NCBI RefSeq assembly: GCF_017654505.1
Contig: NC_054558.1
Span: 13,387,278 to 13,451,277 of the forward strand
Length of the DNA stretch: 64,000 nucleotides
Origin: Polyodon spathula
Lineage: Eukaryota > Chordata > Actinopteri > Acipenseriformes > Polyodontidae
Reading direction: 5' to 3'
Below the pieces are notes generated by a model, which saw nothing but the letters and a program-made list of their open reading frames with translations, ran no database searches and was not told where the DNA came from. Position 1 is the first letter of the stretch. Every line of letters starts with the position of its first letter. Below are positions 12,709 through 26,400 of this stretch, one piece after another. Both the position numbers and the translations under genes were made by a program.

Positions 12709-13599
12709 AGCTGGCTCTGCAGCTGGGTGATTTCCTGTTGCAGTTTGCTGCACTTCCCTTCCAAGGCCTTCTGGTCTAACTGGAGCTGCTTGTTCGTCTA
12801 GTGCCGTGTCTTCTTGAGGAAGTCATCGGAAATCTTCTCTGTCTGGTGAAGGGAGCTCTTCAGCTGACGGATCATCTCATTCTTTTTGGAGATCTGAGGG
12901 AGATGAGATCAATTATGTGATGAGCAAGTTACCAGCCTTTCCAATATGGGGATCACCTTGTTGCTTAGGGAACCATGTTTGTAATACATTTACCCCAGAA
13001 GCTAATCAGATTCACCCATAAGAGAAAGGTGATTAGAGATCTCAGCATAGTCCCCAGTGGACATTAGTTTATGTCACAATTCAGCAGAACTGGCAGCCTC
13101 TACTTTCGTGACAAATCCCAGAAAGGCTTAACATTTTATAAATGACTGTATCAAAAAAATATATATATATTATGCAAACGAGACCAGTTTATACAGAACA
13201 TCTTGAAACTGAGCAAAGTCTCATTCTCACGTGCTGAACAGTGTTTAATTATAACACATTATAATTTTGTTTTCCAGCTATTTCAAATTAGCCTTTTTTT
13301 TTTTTTTTAAATAATATTTTTATCTTTGTATTTTGACTGATTGAACATGAAAACCCATGTTTGTCTCAGCACTAGATACCAACAGGAGGTTTCTTCCACA
13401 CATAAACTGATGCTAATGCACCCTGGCTTCATCATGTCTTTTTTGATAAATGGATGACCCTGCTGTCTGCATACAAAGGGCTGCACAGAGAACACCAATC
13501 CTGACTGACTTGTAAAGCTGGAGAGGTGAACGCATATCTCATGAATCCACTGCATTACCCAACCTCCCTCGTGTTCAGCAGCTGAGAAGCTCTCTGTTT

Positions 13600-13772
13600 C
13601 TTACCTCCCTGCCCTAAATGAGAACCTCTGTGTTTCTTACCTCACTGTCCTGAATGAGAAGCTCTGTGTTTGTTATCTTCTTGTCCTGAATAAGAAGTTG
13701 TGTTTCTTACCTCCCCGTCCTGAATGAGAAGATCTCGGTTTCTTACCTCTCTGTCCCTGTCCTGAATAGCGG
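13600..13772 (-). repeat. 36-bp minisatellite made from the IQCD exon 2 splice donor
   Basis: Five units with a 36-bp spacing begin (plus strand CTTACCT) near 13600, 13636, 13672, 13706 and 13742. On the gene strand each reads CAGGACRG..GAGGTAAGAAA, that is, the end of exon 2 plus its GTAAG donor. Four of the five keep a consensus donor; the unit at 13672 reads GATAAC. The first unit (13742) is the genuine junction. Confidence 0.85.
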
Positions 13773-14114
13773 CCTCCACATCTGCCTCGAGAGTCCTGAC
13801 CACCATGTTCTTGTGGTGCTGCAGGGTGACCTCCTGGACATAGCGGGCCCTCTCGCAGTCCTCTACGAGCCCTTTGAGCAGCTTGTCAAAGAGGATGTCC
13901 CGCAGCTCAGTCAGGCCTCTCACCAGCTCCTGCCCAGTCACGCTTGTCCTTCTCTGCCCGCAGGGTCTGGCACGCCACCGGGTTGGCCTGGGAGCAGGGT
14001 TGGGTTGAGCAGAGATTATTAAACATATCTCACTGTCAATTTTATATATTTAGTATATATAATCTGAGTGATTTATAATTTGTTAAAGGTATGTATAATG
14101 TATTTTTCCTGTGA

Positions 14115-14554
14115 GACTAGTGACCAGTATCGTGTTGAAGATGGTGTTTCTTGGTTAAATGGTTGTGGGAAAATACTGGATAGTTAACAGCCAATTTAGT
14201 AATTAGAGTCCCAGCTGTACCCTATATAAAGAGCATGCTGGAAGAAAGGGAGAGGCAGTTTGAGGGAAGGAAGCAAAATGTTTGAGAAGGTGATTTGTGC
14301 TGAAAGTTCTGAGGGCTTTTCTTGAATTTTTGTTCAATGTTATCTTGTGATCTATTTTGAACTATGTGTTCCCCTTTATGCTTTGTTGATGTAAAGTGAG
14401 TAGCTCATTAGTTAGGGAAATTGTCTGTTAGGTGAAGCCTAGTACGGCAAGGGTTTTTGTTTGTTTATATTGAAGAAATTGTATTCTGTTATTTTGGAGA
14501 AGCGGACCAGTGTGTGCTAAAAATAAACTTGCACAATAGTGTTTTACTCTAAAA
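14115..14554 (+). mobile_element. Possible solo LTR
   Basis: A TATA box (CCTATATAAAGAGC, about 14220) lies 300 bp before AATAAACTTGCACA (14521-14534), the spacing and order of a long terminal repeat. The AATAAACTTGCACA end matches that at about 660. No reliable target duplication was found. It contains no gene. Confidence 0.35.
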
Positions 14555-14684
14555 CAGGGGTGCAATCCTGGTCCTGGAGGGCTGGCACCCTCCTGTTTTT
14601 TTTCCAATTAAGTCACTTAGGGCACAGTTGCAACAAAAGCCAGGAGGGGCACTGGCTTTCCAGTAACAGGATTGGGCACCCCTG
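14555..14684. mobile_element. Small hAT-like non-autonomous element
   Basis: 130 bp with imperfect terminal inverted repeats (left CAGGGGTGCAATCCTG; right end is its near reverse complement, CAGGATTGGGCACCCCTG). It is flanked by 8-bp direct repeats, ctctaaaa (14547-14554) and ctctaaag (14685-14692), 7 of 8 identical. Eight-bp duplications and CAGGG ends are typical of hAT transposons. No coding capacity. Confidence 0.75.
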
Positions 14685-15326
14685 CTCTAAAGCATCTTCA
14701 TCTCTCTGCCTCCACCTGCACACACTGGTCCCTGCTTGAAAGTAGCTACTTACTTTTCAACCACTAGGGGCGCCCTTGCACTATACAGTTAGCACTCACG
14801 TATCCGACCCTTTAAAATTATAACTGTTAAACGCACCATATCTGAAAGAACTGTGTTTTAAAATAAGTAAGCTTCCATTTAGATGTACTGTATTGGTTTA
14901 TTGGTACAGTATTGTATTTTAAACAGAAGTATTTTAATTCAGAACGACATAATTCTGAAAATATCACTTGCCAAAAGAGACGACACGTTAACTGTAATAC
15001 AGTACATACTTTTAAATCCGGTAAGTATTGTAGCAGTATGCGAAATTTCCTATTAATGACTCAACAGCAAAATTAAATCTAAATGTTATCCATGCACAGA
15101 ACTGCATACAAAAGATTAAAAAAAGCAAAAAAACAGTTTCTAGAATTAAAACATTATCCAAAGTCAATATTCAAAATTGCAGAATATAGTGTAAAAAAAA
15201 CATACATCACAGTATCTAAAACTGTTTAATGATTAACTGTTACATTACCGTAGCTTGTCTCATTCGCTTTGTTTTGGCTGCATTTTCGTGTATCTGCCTA
15301 ATGGATATCTGAGTGCTGACTGACTG

Positions 15327-15328
<2 letters not shown>

Positions 15329-15415
<87 letters not shown>
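15329..15415. repeat. (TA)n microsatellite
   Basis: About 87 bp of perfect TA dinucleotides directly left of the Tc1 remnant. Confidence 0.97.
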
Positions 15416-15417
<2 letters not shown>

Positions 15418-16795
15418 CACAAAAGAAATACAACAAAATCACAGAAAATGTGAAAAAATAAACAGATCAAAGAATCATAAGTTTTCAGTATGAAACCTGA
15501 CACACTGTCAAAATGAAAACATTACAAAGTTAGTATCGGGTATGACCTCTCTGAACAATAACGTAATCCTGGCAGTATTGACGCATAGACCTGATCAGCC
15601 TCCTGTGCAGCTGCAGCCAGCTGGCGTTGGCTCATCACGGTTGTCTCCTGTGGATGGCACTGGTGATTTGGTCCCACAGATGTTCTATTAGACTTAGGTC
15701 AGGAGAAAAAGCTGGCCACAGCAAGACATTGACATTGTTTCCTTCATGTCCTAATCCTAGCACTGTGTGGTCTTGCATTATCCTGCTGGAAAATCAACAC
15801 TTCGGATTGGCTTGCAGGAACAGAAAGAATGTTGCCTCCAGGATTTTGTCAATGTGTCGCTGAGCAGTAAGATTTCCCTCAATCTGCACCAAAGACATTC
15901 TTGTGTTAAAGGAGATTCCTCCCCACATCATCACACTTCCACCACCTCACTGGTTGGCTTGAACAACGCAACAGTCAGCATAACGCTCACCACGACGTCT
16001 CCACACACGTTGTCTTCTGTCAGGTCTGTCAAGGGCAAAATGGCAATCATCTGTGAATAAAACACTCCACCACTCTCTCTGCTGCCACCTCAGATGTTCT
16101 CTGGCCCACAGAAGATGGCGATTTTGTCTTTCAGCTGTCAACATGTTACCCCTGAACGGCCTCTAAGCATGCAAATCATTTTTATACAGACAGCGAGCTA
16201 CAGTCATTCTGCTGATGTGTGGGTTATTTCTTCCTGGAATTTCTCGTGCTGCAGCCATTGCAGTCTGAAAACTATTATGTAGATGGATCAGTCAGATGTG
16301 AAGGTCCTGGGCCGATGTGGTGGCCCTCTGCCTTCCACAATGGGGCCTGTCCCTCTTAGTGCCCGTTTCCTGGTTTCTCTGGACTAATCTGTTGATTGTT
16401 GAAAGAGAACATCTCATTCTCTGGGCAACTTCTCTCACAGACAGGCCACCTTCAATAATGCCGATAGCAACCAGGCGATCTTCATCACCCAAGTGGGGCA
16501 TATCTTTCACTGTTCTTGCATTAATTTAAAATCATGTCTTTCAGAATGCCTATTTATGCAGATTCTTAATCAACTCATTTTAGCAATTTTAACTCAACTC
16601 AAATAACAAAGACTGAGCACCTGGTGTTTTTATGAAATCACATGACTTGAGCTCAGTATTTTGTTACCCCAAGGAACAATACTACTCAAACAATCAACAA
16701 ACCTATCTGCTCGCCATTTAAAATTTAAATAATATTATGTATGTGCCCAATGAGCTACTGATGTAAAACTTAGACTGTTGCGTTTTCATTGTGCA
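15416..16795 (-). mobile_element. Decayed Tc1/mariner transposon in an IQCD intron
   Basis: The minus strand encodes pieces of a Tc1-type transposase: an N-terminal helix-turn-helix part (LSVREVAQRMRCSLSTINRL, 16510-16292), then NRHLLWAREHLRWQ and VLFTDDCHFAL (16144-15947), then PAFSPDLSLIEHLWDQI (about 15700). The D of VLFTDD and the D/E of SPDLSxIEHLW are catalytic-core positions of the family. Frameshifts and stops break the frame, so it is dead. Short degenerate inverted ends (TGCACAA...CAACA) lie at 15416-15436 and 16777-16795. Each end abuts a long (TA)n run; TA is the insertion target of this superfamily. Confidence 0.85.
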
Positions 16796-16798
16796 TCA

Positions 16799-16902
<104 letters not shown>

Positions 16903-18598
16903 CTTTGGTATTAATGCATATACTAGAGTGTTTCACCGGAGCAAGGGGAAATTTCTACAATGCCATTATGAAAATTATGACTAATTATTTATTTGCCTGA
17001 AAGTAACTTTGTTGAAAATTTGTAAAGGAGCAATATCTAACAAACCCACTATTTCAAGGAGGAAAGAAATTTTATACCTTTCCTCATCACACAAATTCTG
17101 CTTTGCTACGGCTTCCTCAGAGACTGCCCCATAGGTGAAATATGCTGGAACTTTATTAAATGAACCAAGTATCGAGGAGGGCAGAAAAAGCCATAAATCA
17201 TGATGAAGCACACATATAACTGCCATACAATCTAAGACAATTGGACCGTGAAAGGGCTTGCTGAAGTGTAAATCATGTATAGATTTTTGTAAATATATGT
17301 TCATATATAACTGATACAGCCAGGTCTCACTGTTCCAGAACAATATCTGGAAAAGTCGCAGGATGTTCCTGAGTGAGCTGCGGATGGCTTGCTGCAGTGC
17401 TGCCATCTCTCCCCATCGGGTTTGCAGATTGTCTCCCAGCCGGCGGTGCTCCCGCAGGACCTCTGTCAGCTCAGCTCCCAGCACCACTCCGAAACGATCC
17501 AGGCTGTTCAGGCAGTCCGGCAGCAGGGTGCTCAGCTCTGCCTTCCTGATGCACTCCTCCATGGTCCGAGGTGATGTGCTGCGCCTCCAGGCAGCTCAGC
17601 TTCTTGCTGGCAGGGTCCAAGATTTTCAGGGAGATCTTGGCGGCTCGGGTCCAAGGCTGAGGGGTGTGAGAGCCCTTCAGCCAGGCAGGATTATCGAGCT
17701 GCTGGGGCACTTTCACTGTAGCCATGTTCAACTGCTTGATGACTTTCAAACTGGAGCGCTGGAATACAAAAGTGAACTCCAGTACAAACAATTATCAAAA
17801 TATATAACACAAAGGAAACCAGTGTATCGTTGTATTTTTTACTTTAAAATGTTACGAATTATAATTTATTATTTTTCTTAGTGAATTTAAAATGTAATAT
17901 CCAGATAATCATGTACAGTTAAAACATTGAACATAAAGAGTGTTCTATCCCTATTCTCATAGTTGTAAAGAATGTGTTTCAGTGTGTGGTAAAGAACTCC
18001 CTCATGTTAACCTTTTCACTGCACTTGTGTTCAATATAAAGATTTACAGCACCATGCTTGGCTTGGTACAAAGGGGCCCACCTCTCCCTTTCAAAGGTGT
18101 AATTACCAAGGCGTTAAAAATTGATTTCCTTACCCCTCATTAGCATAACAGCATTCTAGGGCATTTGATTGTTTGCTTTTGCTAATTTTTGTTTTCATTC
18201 TCTGCTCAGATGAAGTCAATTTCTTGTGTTACAGGTAATAGAAGCCCATCTGAGGCTCAGATCAGTAGAAACGGAGTGATGTGAGGTGTGGTGCTCAAAT
18301 GACAGGTTTGAAGACTAGGACGCTACCCCTATAAAATGAACACCTTGAGGTGAACATGTACCTAAACTTGCTACTACTGCTAATTGCCTTGCCTTGCAAG
18401 AGAATACTATTATTAATCAGTATTCTAACAATAATAAAATAAGCAACCTTTTAATCGCTGAAATATAAACAATGAAAATATAATTTAAGTTAGAATCCAA
18501 AGAATTATGAAACTGTGAGCTTCCGAAACAATTATGTCAATGCAATAAATACAATCTAATGTCGTTCCAATAATAAACTCGCCTAGCCCAGAATATAA

Positions 18599-18626
18599 AC
18601 ACACACACACACACACACACACACTA
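18599..18626. repeat. (CA)n microsatellite
   Basis: About 14 CA repeats upstream of IQCD. The remaining 17759-18900 interval shows no coding signal; IQCD exon 1 has an acceptor at 17759-17760, so an untranslated IQCD exon may lie in it. Confidence 0.95.
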
Positions 18627-18949
18627 TTTAACTTTAACCAATAAAATACGTATAACAACTCTTACAATGCTAAACTTCAAAACTCCTAACCGAAACTTGT
18701 TCTGCCTAGTGGTTTAAATATGTTGCAAAGATACCGATGATCGAGGGCTGAAGAAACCAATCATACGTAACAGCCTTTAAACAGCAGTGCCTTTGGGAAA
18801 TGCAGTCTATAAGTTCACATTTGCCTTCTCTTCATTCAGACTACAAAGTTTGTTTGTTGTTTCTATTGAATATCTCTTCTTAACTAAGTATAATGGAATT
18901 CTATGTGCTAATATTGGTATGTTAGTTTAGCTTAATGTGCTTGACGTTA

Positions 18950-19230
18950 GCTCAGTTAGATAATATAACGGGAAGGTTGCCAACGTCTACTGGGAGGGTC
19001 GCGCGCTAACGTCACTATTCAGCTGTCATCCGTCCCGCGGGATAGGTGAGGTCCCGCCTACCTTCCAGGCCTCTCATTTCACCAATCACAAGAGCGAGTT
19101 AGGATTCCTCCTCTAACCAGTAGCCAATCGAGCTGGAGATTGGGCGGGTTCTTCCAAGCTGGATGTACGGGGTTTGTGTCTGTCCGGTATTTATATAGGA
19201 GTAGGGAAAGGTTCAGTGGTACTGTAATTG
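18950..19230 (+). promoter_or_regulatory. CpG- and CCAAT-containing promoter region, TPCN1 (possibly shared with IQCD)
   Basis: Locally GC-rich with several CpGs. It holds CCAAT boxes at 19082-19086 and 19134-19138, a GC box GGGCGGG at 19142-19148, a CRE-like AACGTCAC near 19009, and a TATA-like TATTTATATA at 19188-19197 in plus orientation. The TPCN1 start codon follows at 19850 and IQCD is divergent from here, so a bidirectional promoter is possible. The motifs are seen; their use is inferred. Confidence 0.6.
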
Positions 19231-19849
19231 GAATGTTTTTATGCCAATTCATTTTCGTTAATGTATTTTTTTTTTAACATTTAAAGCGGTTGCAGTATTA
19301 TACGGTGGGTGACTTTGCTGGATGAACACAGTACCGACTATAGAGATTTCTATACATTTTGTATTTGTGTGAAGAAGTTACTGGCGCTTGTCAGCTTCTG
19401 TTGTTAATACTTATATGTATTTTTACATTGCAGTTGCTTATTGCAAAACAAAAGTTACCGTTAAGAATCAACGACAATGAAGAGGGCCGTTTGACTACGC
19501 AAAACTGAAAAATTACAGGTCTCATTTATAATTGTATCGCATTAAGTGCGCATGTTAAATAAGTAACGTCTTCAGGATATTAATGTTTGCGTATTTCTAT
19601 TGAGTGTTTTCTGCAGCAAAATCTTCATTGGCTGAACTTTTAAACAGCAACGCATTGCCAGTGAAACTGTATCGTTCATCCATGCGTTTTTTGTACTATT
19701 CAGAAAGTGCTCTTACAATAATCATATCAGTATTTTAAAATTTGGCTATGTCAGTTGAAGTCGTAGTGTTCTGTGGTCAGTCTTGACGAGCAGATTTGAG
19801 AAGTAACCCAGGAGAATACTGATAGTGAGGGGAGCCCGGCTGGTCTGGT

Positions 19850-20332
19850 ATGGCATTGAACATGGACGATGACGATGTGCCACTCATCCTCATTTGGGAC
19901 GAAGCGAGCAGTGGGTTGCTGTCTAATGAAGAGCAGGAGAGAGTCGAGGTGCCCAGTGAAAGTAAGCACGTGTGTGTGTTTGGAACAACGGGGGTTTTGA
20001 TTTAGAGACAGAAATGTTTGGAGACTAACAACTGTGATTATGTACAGAACCGAAATGTGTGTCCAATTTACTGCCACAGCTAATGGCAAATGCTGAACTG
20101 CCACTGTTCTCGTGTTTTTGAACAGGAAACACAAACATCACATGCAAAAAAAAAAAAAAAAAAAACGTATTCTGAATTAGAGTGTTACTTGTTGTTTCCT
20201 CTGTTAAATCAGCGAACGTTGAATGGTAATGGCATTACCAGCTCCGTCTAGTGAACCGGTGTAGGGCCAGAAAGTGGTACATCGTCAGAATGTGGTACTT
20301 GTACCAACGTTGCGTTAACTTGGCACAATGCA

Positions 20333-20404
<72 letters not shown>

Positions 20405-23400
20405 CAGAACCATTAGTTGTGTTCATAAGTTGCTACAGACCTTAACTTTGCGTTAAAACAATATGCAGAGTTATAGTGAAATCTACATTATTTTCACATT
20501 TTTACACGTGATTGTGTTCCCTCATTTAAACAGATAGATGTAATATAAAATAGTGTTTGTAGTTTACCTATTCACTCTTTATAGGAATGTTACCATGTAA
20601 ATATAAGCAATGTTAATATGTACAGTTGACTCTGGCTGTAATGTTATAAGAGTGTCATGTAGTGCAATGAAGTGCCATTCGTTTTTCATCCGGGATGTCT
20701 AGTGGGTATATTTCCTGACCCCACTCACGTGAGATTATGTCATAAACGTGACTGAGGCAACTCATCGAAATTTGACACCAAATCAAATGACCCTCCTTCT
20801 GACTTTTCAGGATCCTTCACTTTATGAAGCCTAATCAACATGTTAATGCCTGCTGAGCTTCACTGCAGTCCAAAATACCAAAACACACAAAAAAAAACAC
20901 CTATACAATATTTCATTTAAACAGAGAATAACCCTAATATTGATGCATGAAATGCGTAACAAAAAAGGTAAAATATACAGAATTTTAAACTAAAGTATAC
21001 TGTACTGCACCCCTATGATAAAAAAAAATAAAATAAAAAATAACCCGTTGGACTCTGAGAATTCCTGGGAGCTTCGCTACTGCGTCCATTTGCAAGAAAT
21101 CAGCTTAGGGAGCCCCCACATAGGAATAAAACCAGCATGCCACAAATAGATAAAATATAATTACCATTATTTAAAATTTAAAATAAGTACAAAAATAGAA
21201 ATATTTGCAGCAGTTCTTTAGTTTTTTGTTTTTTTTTTTCACCTGGATTTGACTCGTTTAAACAATGTTCAGTTCAGTACACTCAGAGCACATTGCGTTT
21301 GTAAAATGCAGTTATTTTTCAGTATAAGTAGTAAAATAAATGAGCAATAAAATTAAACTCTTTTAATGATACCATCCAAGACATGCAGGGGTAGAACAGA
21401 CAATAAAAATGGCATGCAAGTCTTAACTAGCTAAGACAGGGCTGCAAGCAATCACCAAAAACAAATACTGCTCAGAGTTATCGTTGTGATCTTTGTATAG
21501 CACCATACCTTTTAAGCCTGTTGCACTTAAAATACATAATTCGGAAGTGCTGTGATTGACAACTGCCCAGATCACTAGGAACAAGACAGACTGTAGATCA
21601 CCCACAAAAATTATATATATTTACAATTTTAGATAACCCAATTTGTTGCTCATCAGTTAGTCATGTAAATATGCCAAATTGTGAAAAAAATTGTACACAT
21701 CTATTCACTTGTATTGTTGCAGCAATGCAGAAAGACATTTTAATCCTGTGTTTTTTGGTAATGAAATATGTATCTATTCCTGCACACCTTATTTGACGGT
21801 TGTAAGGATTTTCACACACCAACACATTTGATCATAATACAGTGAGCATTATGAAAACTTGATACATTACATGGTCAGAATGTACACCATTACCATCGAC
21901 ATGCTGGAATGCATTAGCAATCGACATGCTGGAATGCATTAGCAGTAAGCCTGGGCAGGGCCACCTCTGTGAGCTTGACTGAGTCAGTATTGCACAACAG
22001 GCTTCAAGAGCTGGGGTAAGGATAGCAGACAGATGGCTGGGTGGATAGCTACCTGTGTATTTTGTTACCTTATCTGTTGTTAGGAAGCAGCTCATCTGCT
22101 AATGTGTTGTACTACGAATGAGGGGAGAGGGAGTGGGTTAGCACATTCATGTATGAATCCTGACCTGTCCAGAGGCTGTGTTGTTATTTTCTGAAACACT
22201 GTAAACCGAGGGGGTGCTGTGATATTGCAGTTTAGGGGTAATCTATTGGCTTATGTCTGGGAGCTTGGGGTTTAGTTAATTAAGACTGTGTGCTTAATCT
22301 GTAATACAAATAAAAAGTTGTTTTTCTGTAACTCATCCTACCCATTACAGAAAACTACTGTAAAGCCATAAATATTTGCAACCAAAGTATTTGGCAAATC
22401 ACACCCATGAAACCTATTTTGTTCCAGAAATGTTAGCGACCTGTTTCAGTATACGAAGTATGCATTGTTAGTGGAATTTGATTTCATGCCAAAAATGTTT
22501 GCTTTCTATTTTCACAAGTGAAAAGGGCATAACAAAATCCTTGCAAATATTTATGGCTTTACAGTATTTTGTTTTGATTATCAGGTTTTCGTAATATATA
22601 GTAAATAGTAAAAGCACTGCAGCATGTATATTGAAAAGTGTGGTAAGCATTGTAAAGCACAGAGAAGTTATTATAAAGCATAATAGAATCATTGCGAACT
22701 ATGGTAAATGCAAAGTATAACCACAGGGAAAACATGCAAAATTACTGTGCAAATTTATTGTTAATATTTTTAAGGGCTTCTCAATTTAAAGGCAACTTGA
22801 TTTTGTGTTGGGGATTACCTGACCTTCTTAGTTGTGTCCCAGCAGTGGTGTGTGGGGGTGTGATGAAAGGTTATGTAGGGTTGATCGAGGCCTGACCTTG
22901 ATCCAAGCACTCTGACATGAGGATTTGGTGGTTTGTTTGTTTTCGGGTTTTTTTCACAAAATACCAAGACATCTGGTTAAGCTACAGCAGTCTTTAGGGG
23001 AGTATTTGTTCTTTACTGGTAACAGCAGGCGATAACCTGCTGTGGGATTCTTTCAGCAGAATTAACAATTGGAAGATCTTGTTGTTCACAGACATTAGAA
23101 GATAGAAGCTGCTTGTTTTTTATTTTTATTTTTCGAAAACTAAAGTCCTTCATCTTTAGTGAGCATTACACAGTGCTCCCTCGTCTTCACTCTGTGCTAT
23201 GCACACAAAATAAATAATTACTGAGGATAGAGAATTTGTAAAGGGTACATTTTTTATCTTGTGATCCTCAAAAAAAAAAAAAAAAACATTTGTATTTTAC
23301 TTTGTTGTCCATGTCCTCAGTGTGGCACTGTAATACTTCTCATTATTATAACAACATTGTTACAGTTTAATTCAGTTCTCTCCCTCCCCCCCAATCCATT

Positions 23401-26400
23401 ATTTTAACCAAGCCCACTTGGTATATCCTGCCACAACGCTGCATGTTTCCTGGAAGCCCCCATTGATTCCCTTCTCATGTTACAGCGTTGTGACCTGAGC
23501 GGAACCGATTTACTGTATCCTGTGTGCAGCATGGAGCGCAAATGAAATGGGGCCCTGTTACCTTTAATGCAGGAAAAGAAGTGAACTTCAGAGCATGTGA
23601 CTGGAAAATGGGATTCATTACAGAAATTGAAAATAATACTTTAACAAATAGATCTGCAGCAGGTCCTCATTCAGAATCTCTTTTCTTCCGAACCTTTGTG
23701 ATAGACTCCTCGCCTCTCATAATAAACTGTTTCATATTACACATATTACACATTTTTGCACAGTTATACAACAAGGTCCCTCTGTATTTGCATGTGTTTG
23801 TTAATATTATACTGTAGGTGTATACGTGATTTCACAGTTGTAAATAAATAGACAAGCTCCTGAGAAATCTAATCCAATGTGAATAGTGTATGTCGACTGC
23901 TCCTCGAAAAATGTGACACCACTACCTCCGTCTTTTTCACAGGACATCGGGACTTGATAAATTCCAAACTGAGATATCCTGGGGTGATTTAATCCAGTTC
24001 GAATATGACATGTCCGTGTCACAGAGGATCTTTGGAGTTGACAAGTATTTCTGGGCTCAGACAATGAAGGGAGCAGAGGCATAATTATGTGGAACATGGC
24101 ATGCAAAGCAAAAGGAAAAGATAGAGGCATTCAGTGACATTGTACATCTTGGCCAAAACTTTTTCATCACTATATAGAATTAACTCATTTTGCTTCATAA
24201 AGTCGACTGAAACCTGCTGAATAATTTTACGTTAACATATTGAACATACCACTTTGTAGTTTTCTGTATGCTTAACAAAAAACTGACAGAAATTGAAAAA
24301 TGGACATTTTACAATCTCGCATGAAATACTGTACTACTATTATGGCATCCGGTAGACTTTTGCAATATCATGTTGTAGTTTCTTTGATTACATGATGTTA
24401 AATAAGATAGAAATTATGTATGTATATGTCATATAGTTTTTTTTTTTGTTTTTTTTAAATTATGTTGCAATCCTTAAATTCAAGATAATGCAAAACTTTT
24501 GGCCATAACTGTAGAAGACATACAGCCAAAAGTAGTGAACAGACGTGTGGTAGCTTTTCTGCAAGTAAACATCCGGGTTTGTAGAAAACGGCGTGCACTT
24601 TCCTGCACAGAAGCGTGCACACCAACTGTCATTGATTTCACAGATAACATCTGGTGAATGAAAAGTGTGGTCGTTCACCAGATATCCTCTCCTTTTACCT
24701 ACATTTTAAAGCATAAAAGCCCTTATAAAAGTTGACCAGTGTATTTTTGTAATTTTCCCATGTTTACACTATGAATTTACCATAATTTACCTTGGTTTGC
24801 TGTGTTTATTAATATGTTCTAAATATTCTTTGCAATGCTTACCTATGCTTTAGCATACTTTGACAATGCTTTTTACTATGCTTTGACTGTTGTAAACTTT
24901 TATAAGGAGGATCAAACTGCTGTGCAGTGAGACAGTTTCCTCCCTCTGTTATGTTTGAGATTTACAGACTGTATTTTACAACAAATCCTAAAACCCTGCT
25001 CTTTATCTCTATGTCTGTCTGTATTATGCTGAGCTGCACTGTAGCTGTACCATACAGACAGACATGGGGCTTCAGTCCCCACTATCAGTCCCGTTTCAAT
25101 CCCTAAAATACACAAAAGGACTTTTGGATAAACAGTATCGGTGCTACAGCTTTAAAAACAAAACCTCAACTACTATTGCTTGTTTCCCACGTCATTAATC
25201 CTGTGTCCTTTGTACCTTTCCAGTGGCTGGAAAGTGCTTTCTCAGCACTACAGAGATACCTTTATGTGTAATGACTTTGTTGGGGTGTGGAGCTGGTGAA
25301 TCAGTGTTTGGAGGCAGTCTGAAAGCTGTATCTGCCGCCCTTGTGTATCTATCTATCCTGCCTTCAGTGTTGTGGTATGCTGCTGGGTCTCTGGGTGTTC
25401 CCATTCTGAATTTCTCTTCAAGGCTGATTTGGCAGCAGTCTGGGGATCCTTTTTTTACTGGTCTTACTGCTCTTCATGGAAGGAACATCTATTTTAATGT
25501 TCAACTAAAGGGAACTGAGAGACAGGACACGACTTGGCTGTGTTTGTAATCACATCATTAAAATTCTCAGTTTCTCGGGAATATAGTTGGTAATTTCCTG
25601 TTGTATTTTCAGATTCAAGGAGTGCTGTGTTTTGGTTGATAACTCTTACAGATTGTAGTTGGACCAAGTTGGTCCAGCCCTCCAGCTGTCATGGATTTTG
25701 GCATTGGCTTTGGAGCAGACAGCCCAGCAACGCAGCATTGTCTGTGAATCACAATCATTTCACTTTGTTACCAAGGACAAAAGTTTTTATATGTCTTCTC
25801 TGGACCTAAAAGGAAGTAGTTTTACAATAGATTATATTTTTGTTTTTTTGTTTCTGCAAGAAATAAGACACTTCTGCTGTAGGTTGTTCTTGGTTTTTTT
25901 AAAACGATGTTTTCAAGGAAGCGTAATTCTGACTTGGCACAGGAAATGTGGTGTGGTTTTAATATCTGTGTGAGGATGCAGAGACTCGCAGGAGCTCACA
26001 TTACAATCTAACAGACCAGCTAGATTGTCTCCACAGTCTTCACAAAGTGCCAGAACATTTCTCCCGGTGGAGGCACAGTGACTCACTGAAAAGGAGATAT
26101 TCTATTGATCAAAATAACCTTGAGGTTAAAACTTGATTAATTCTGGAAAAAAAAAAAAAAAAAACACAGCAGTCAGTAGCACGTTCATCTCAGATTTCAG
26201 CCGGTTTTGTATTGAAAGATACTGTACCTGGTTAAAATAGTTTTTCATCATTTGACATGTGAGGACTGATGGCAACCTACCTTTTGTTCTTGAAGGCAAT
26301 TTAATTTGTTGCTATTTTATTTTTTCAGCTTGTTTTGAATGGTTTTATTCATTACAGATTAGAGGACTAAAACCACAAAGAAACATTTATTACCCAACAA

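Noticed and set aside
15240..15503. Open frames rich in Tyr-Ile repeats here and at 16778, 20235, 53739 and 54346
   Set aside because: Translations of (TA)n microsatellites; no codon bias or homology.
25195..25549. Possible extra exon or gene in TPCN1 intron 1 (108-codon frame)
   Set aside because: No family resemblance, no splice sites in matching phase, and a comparable frame on the opposite strand.
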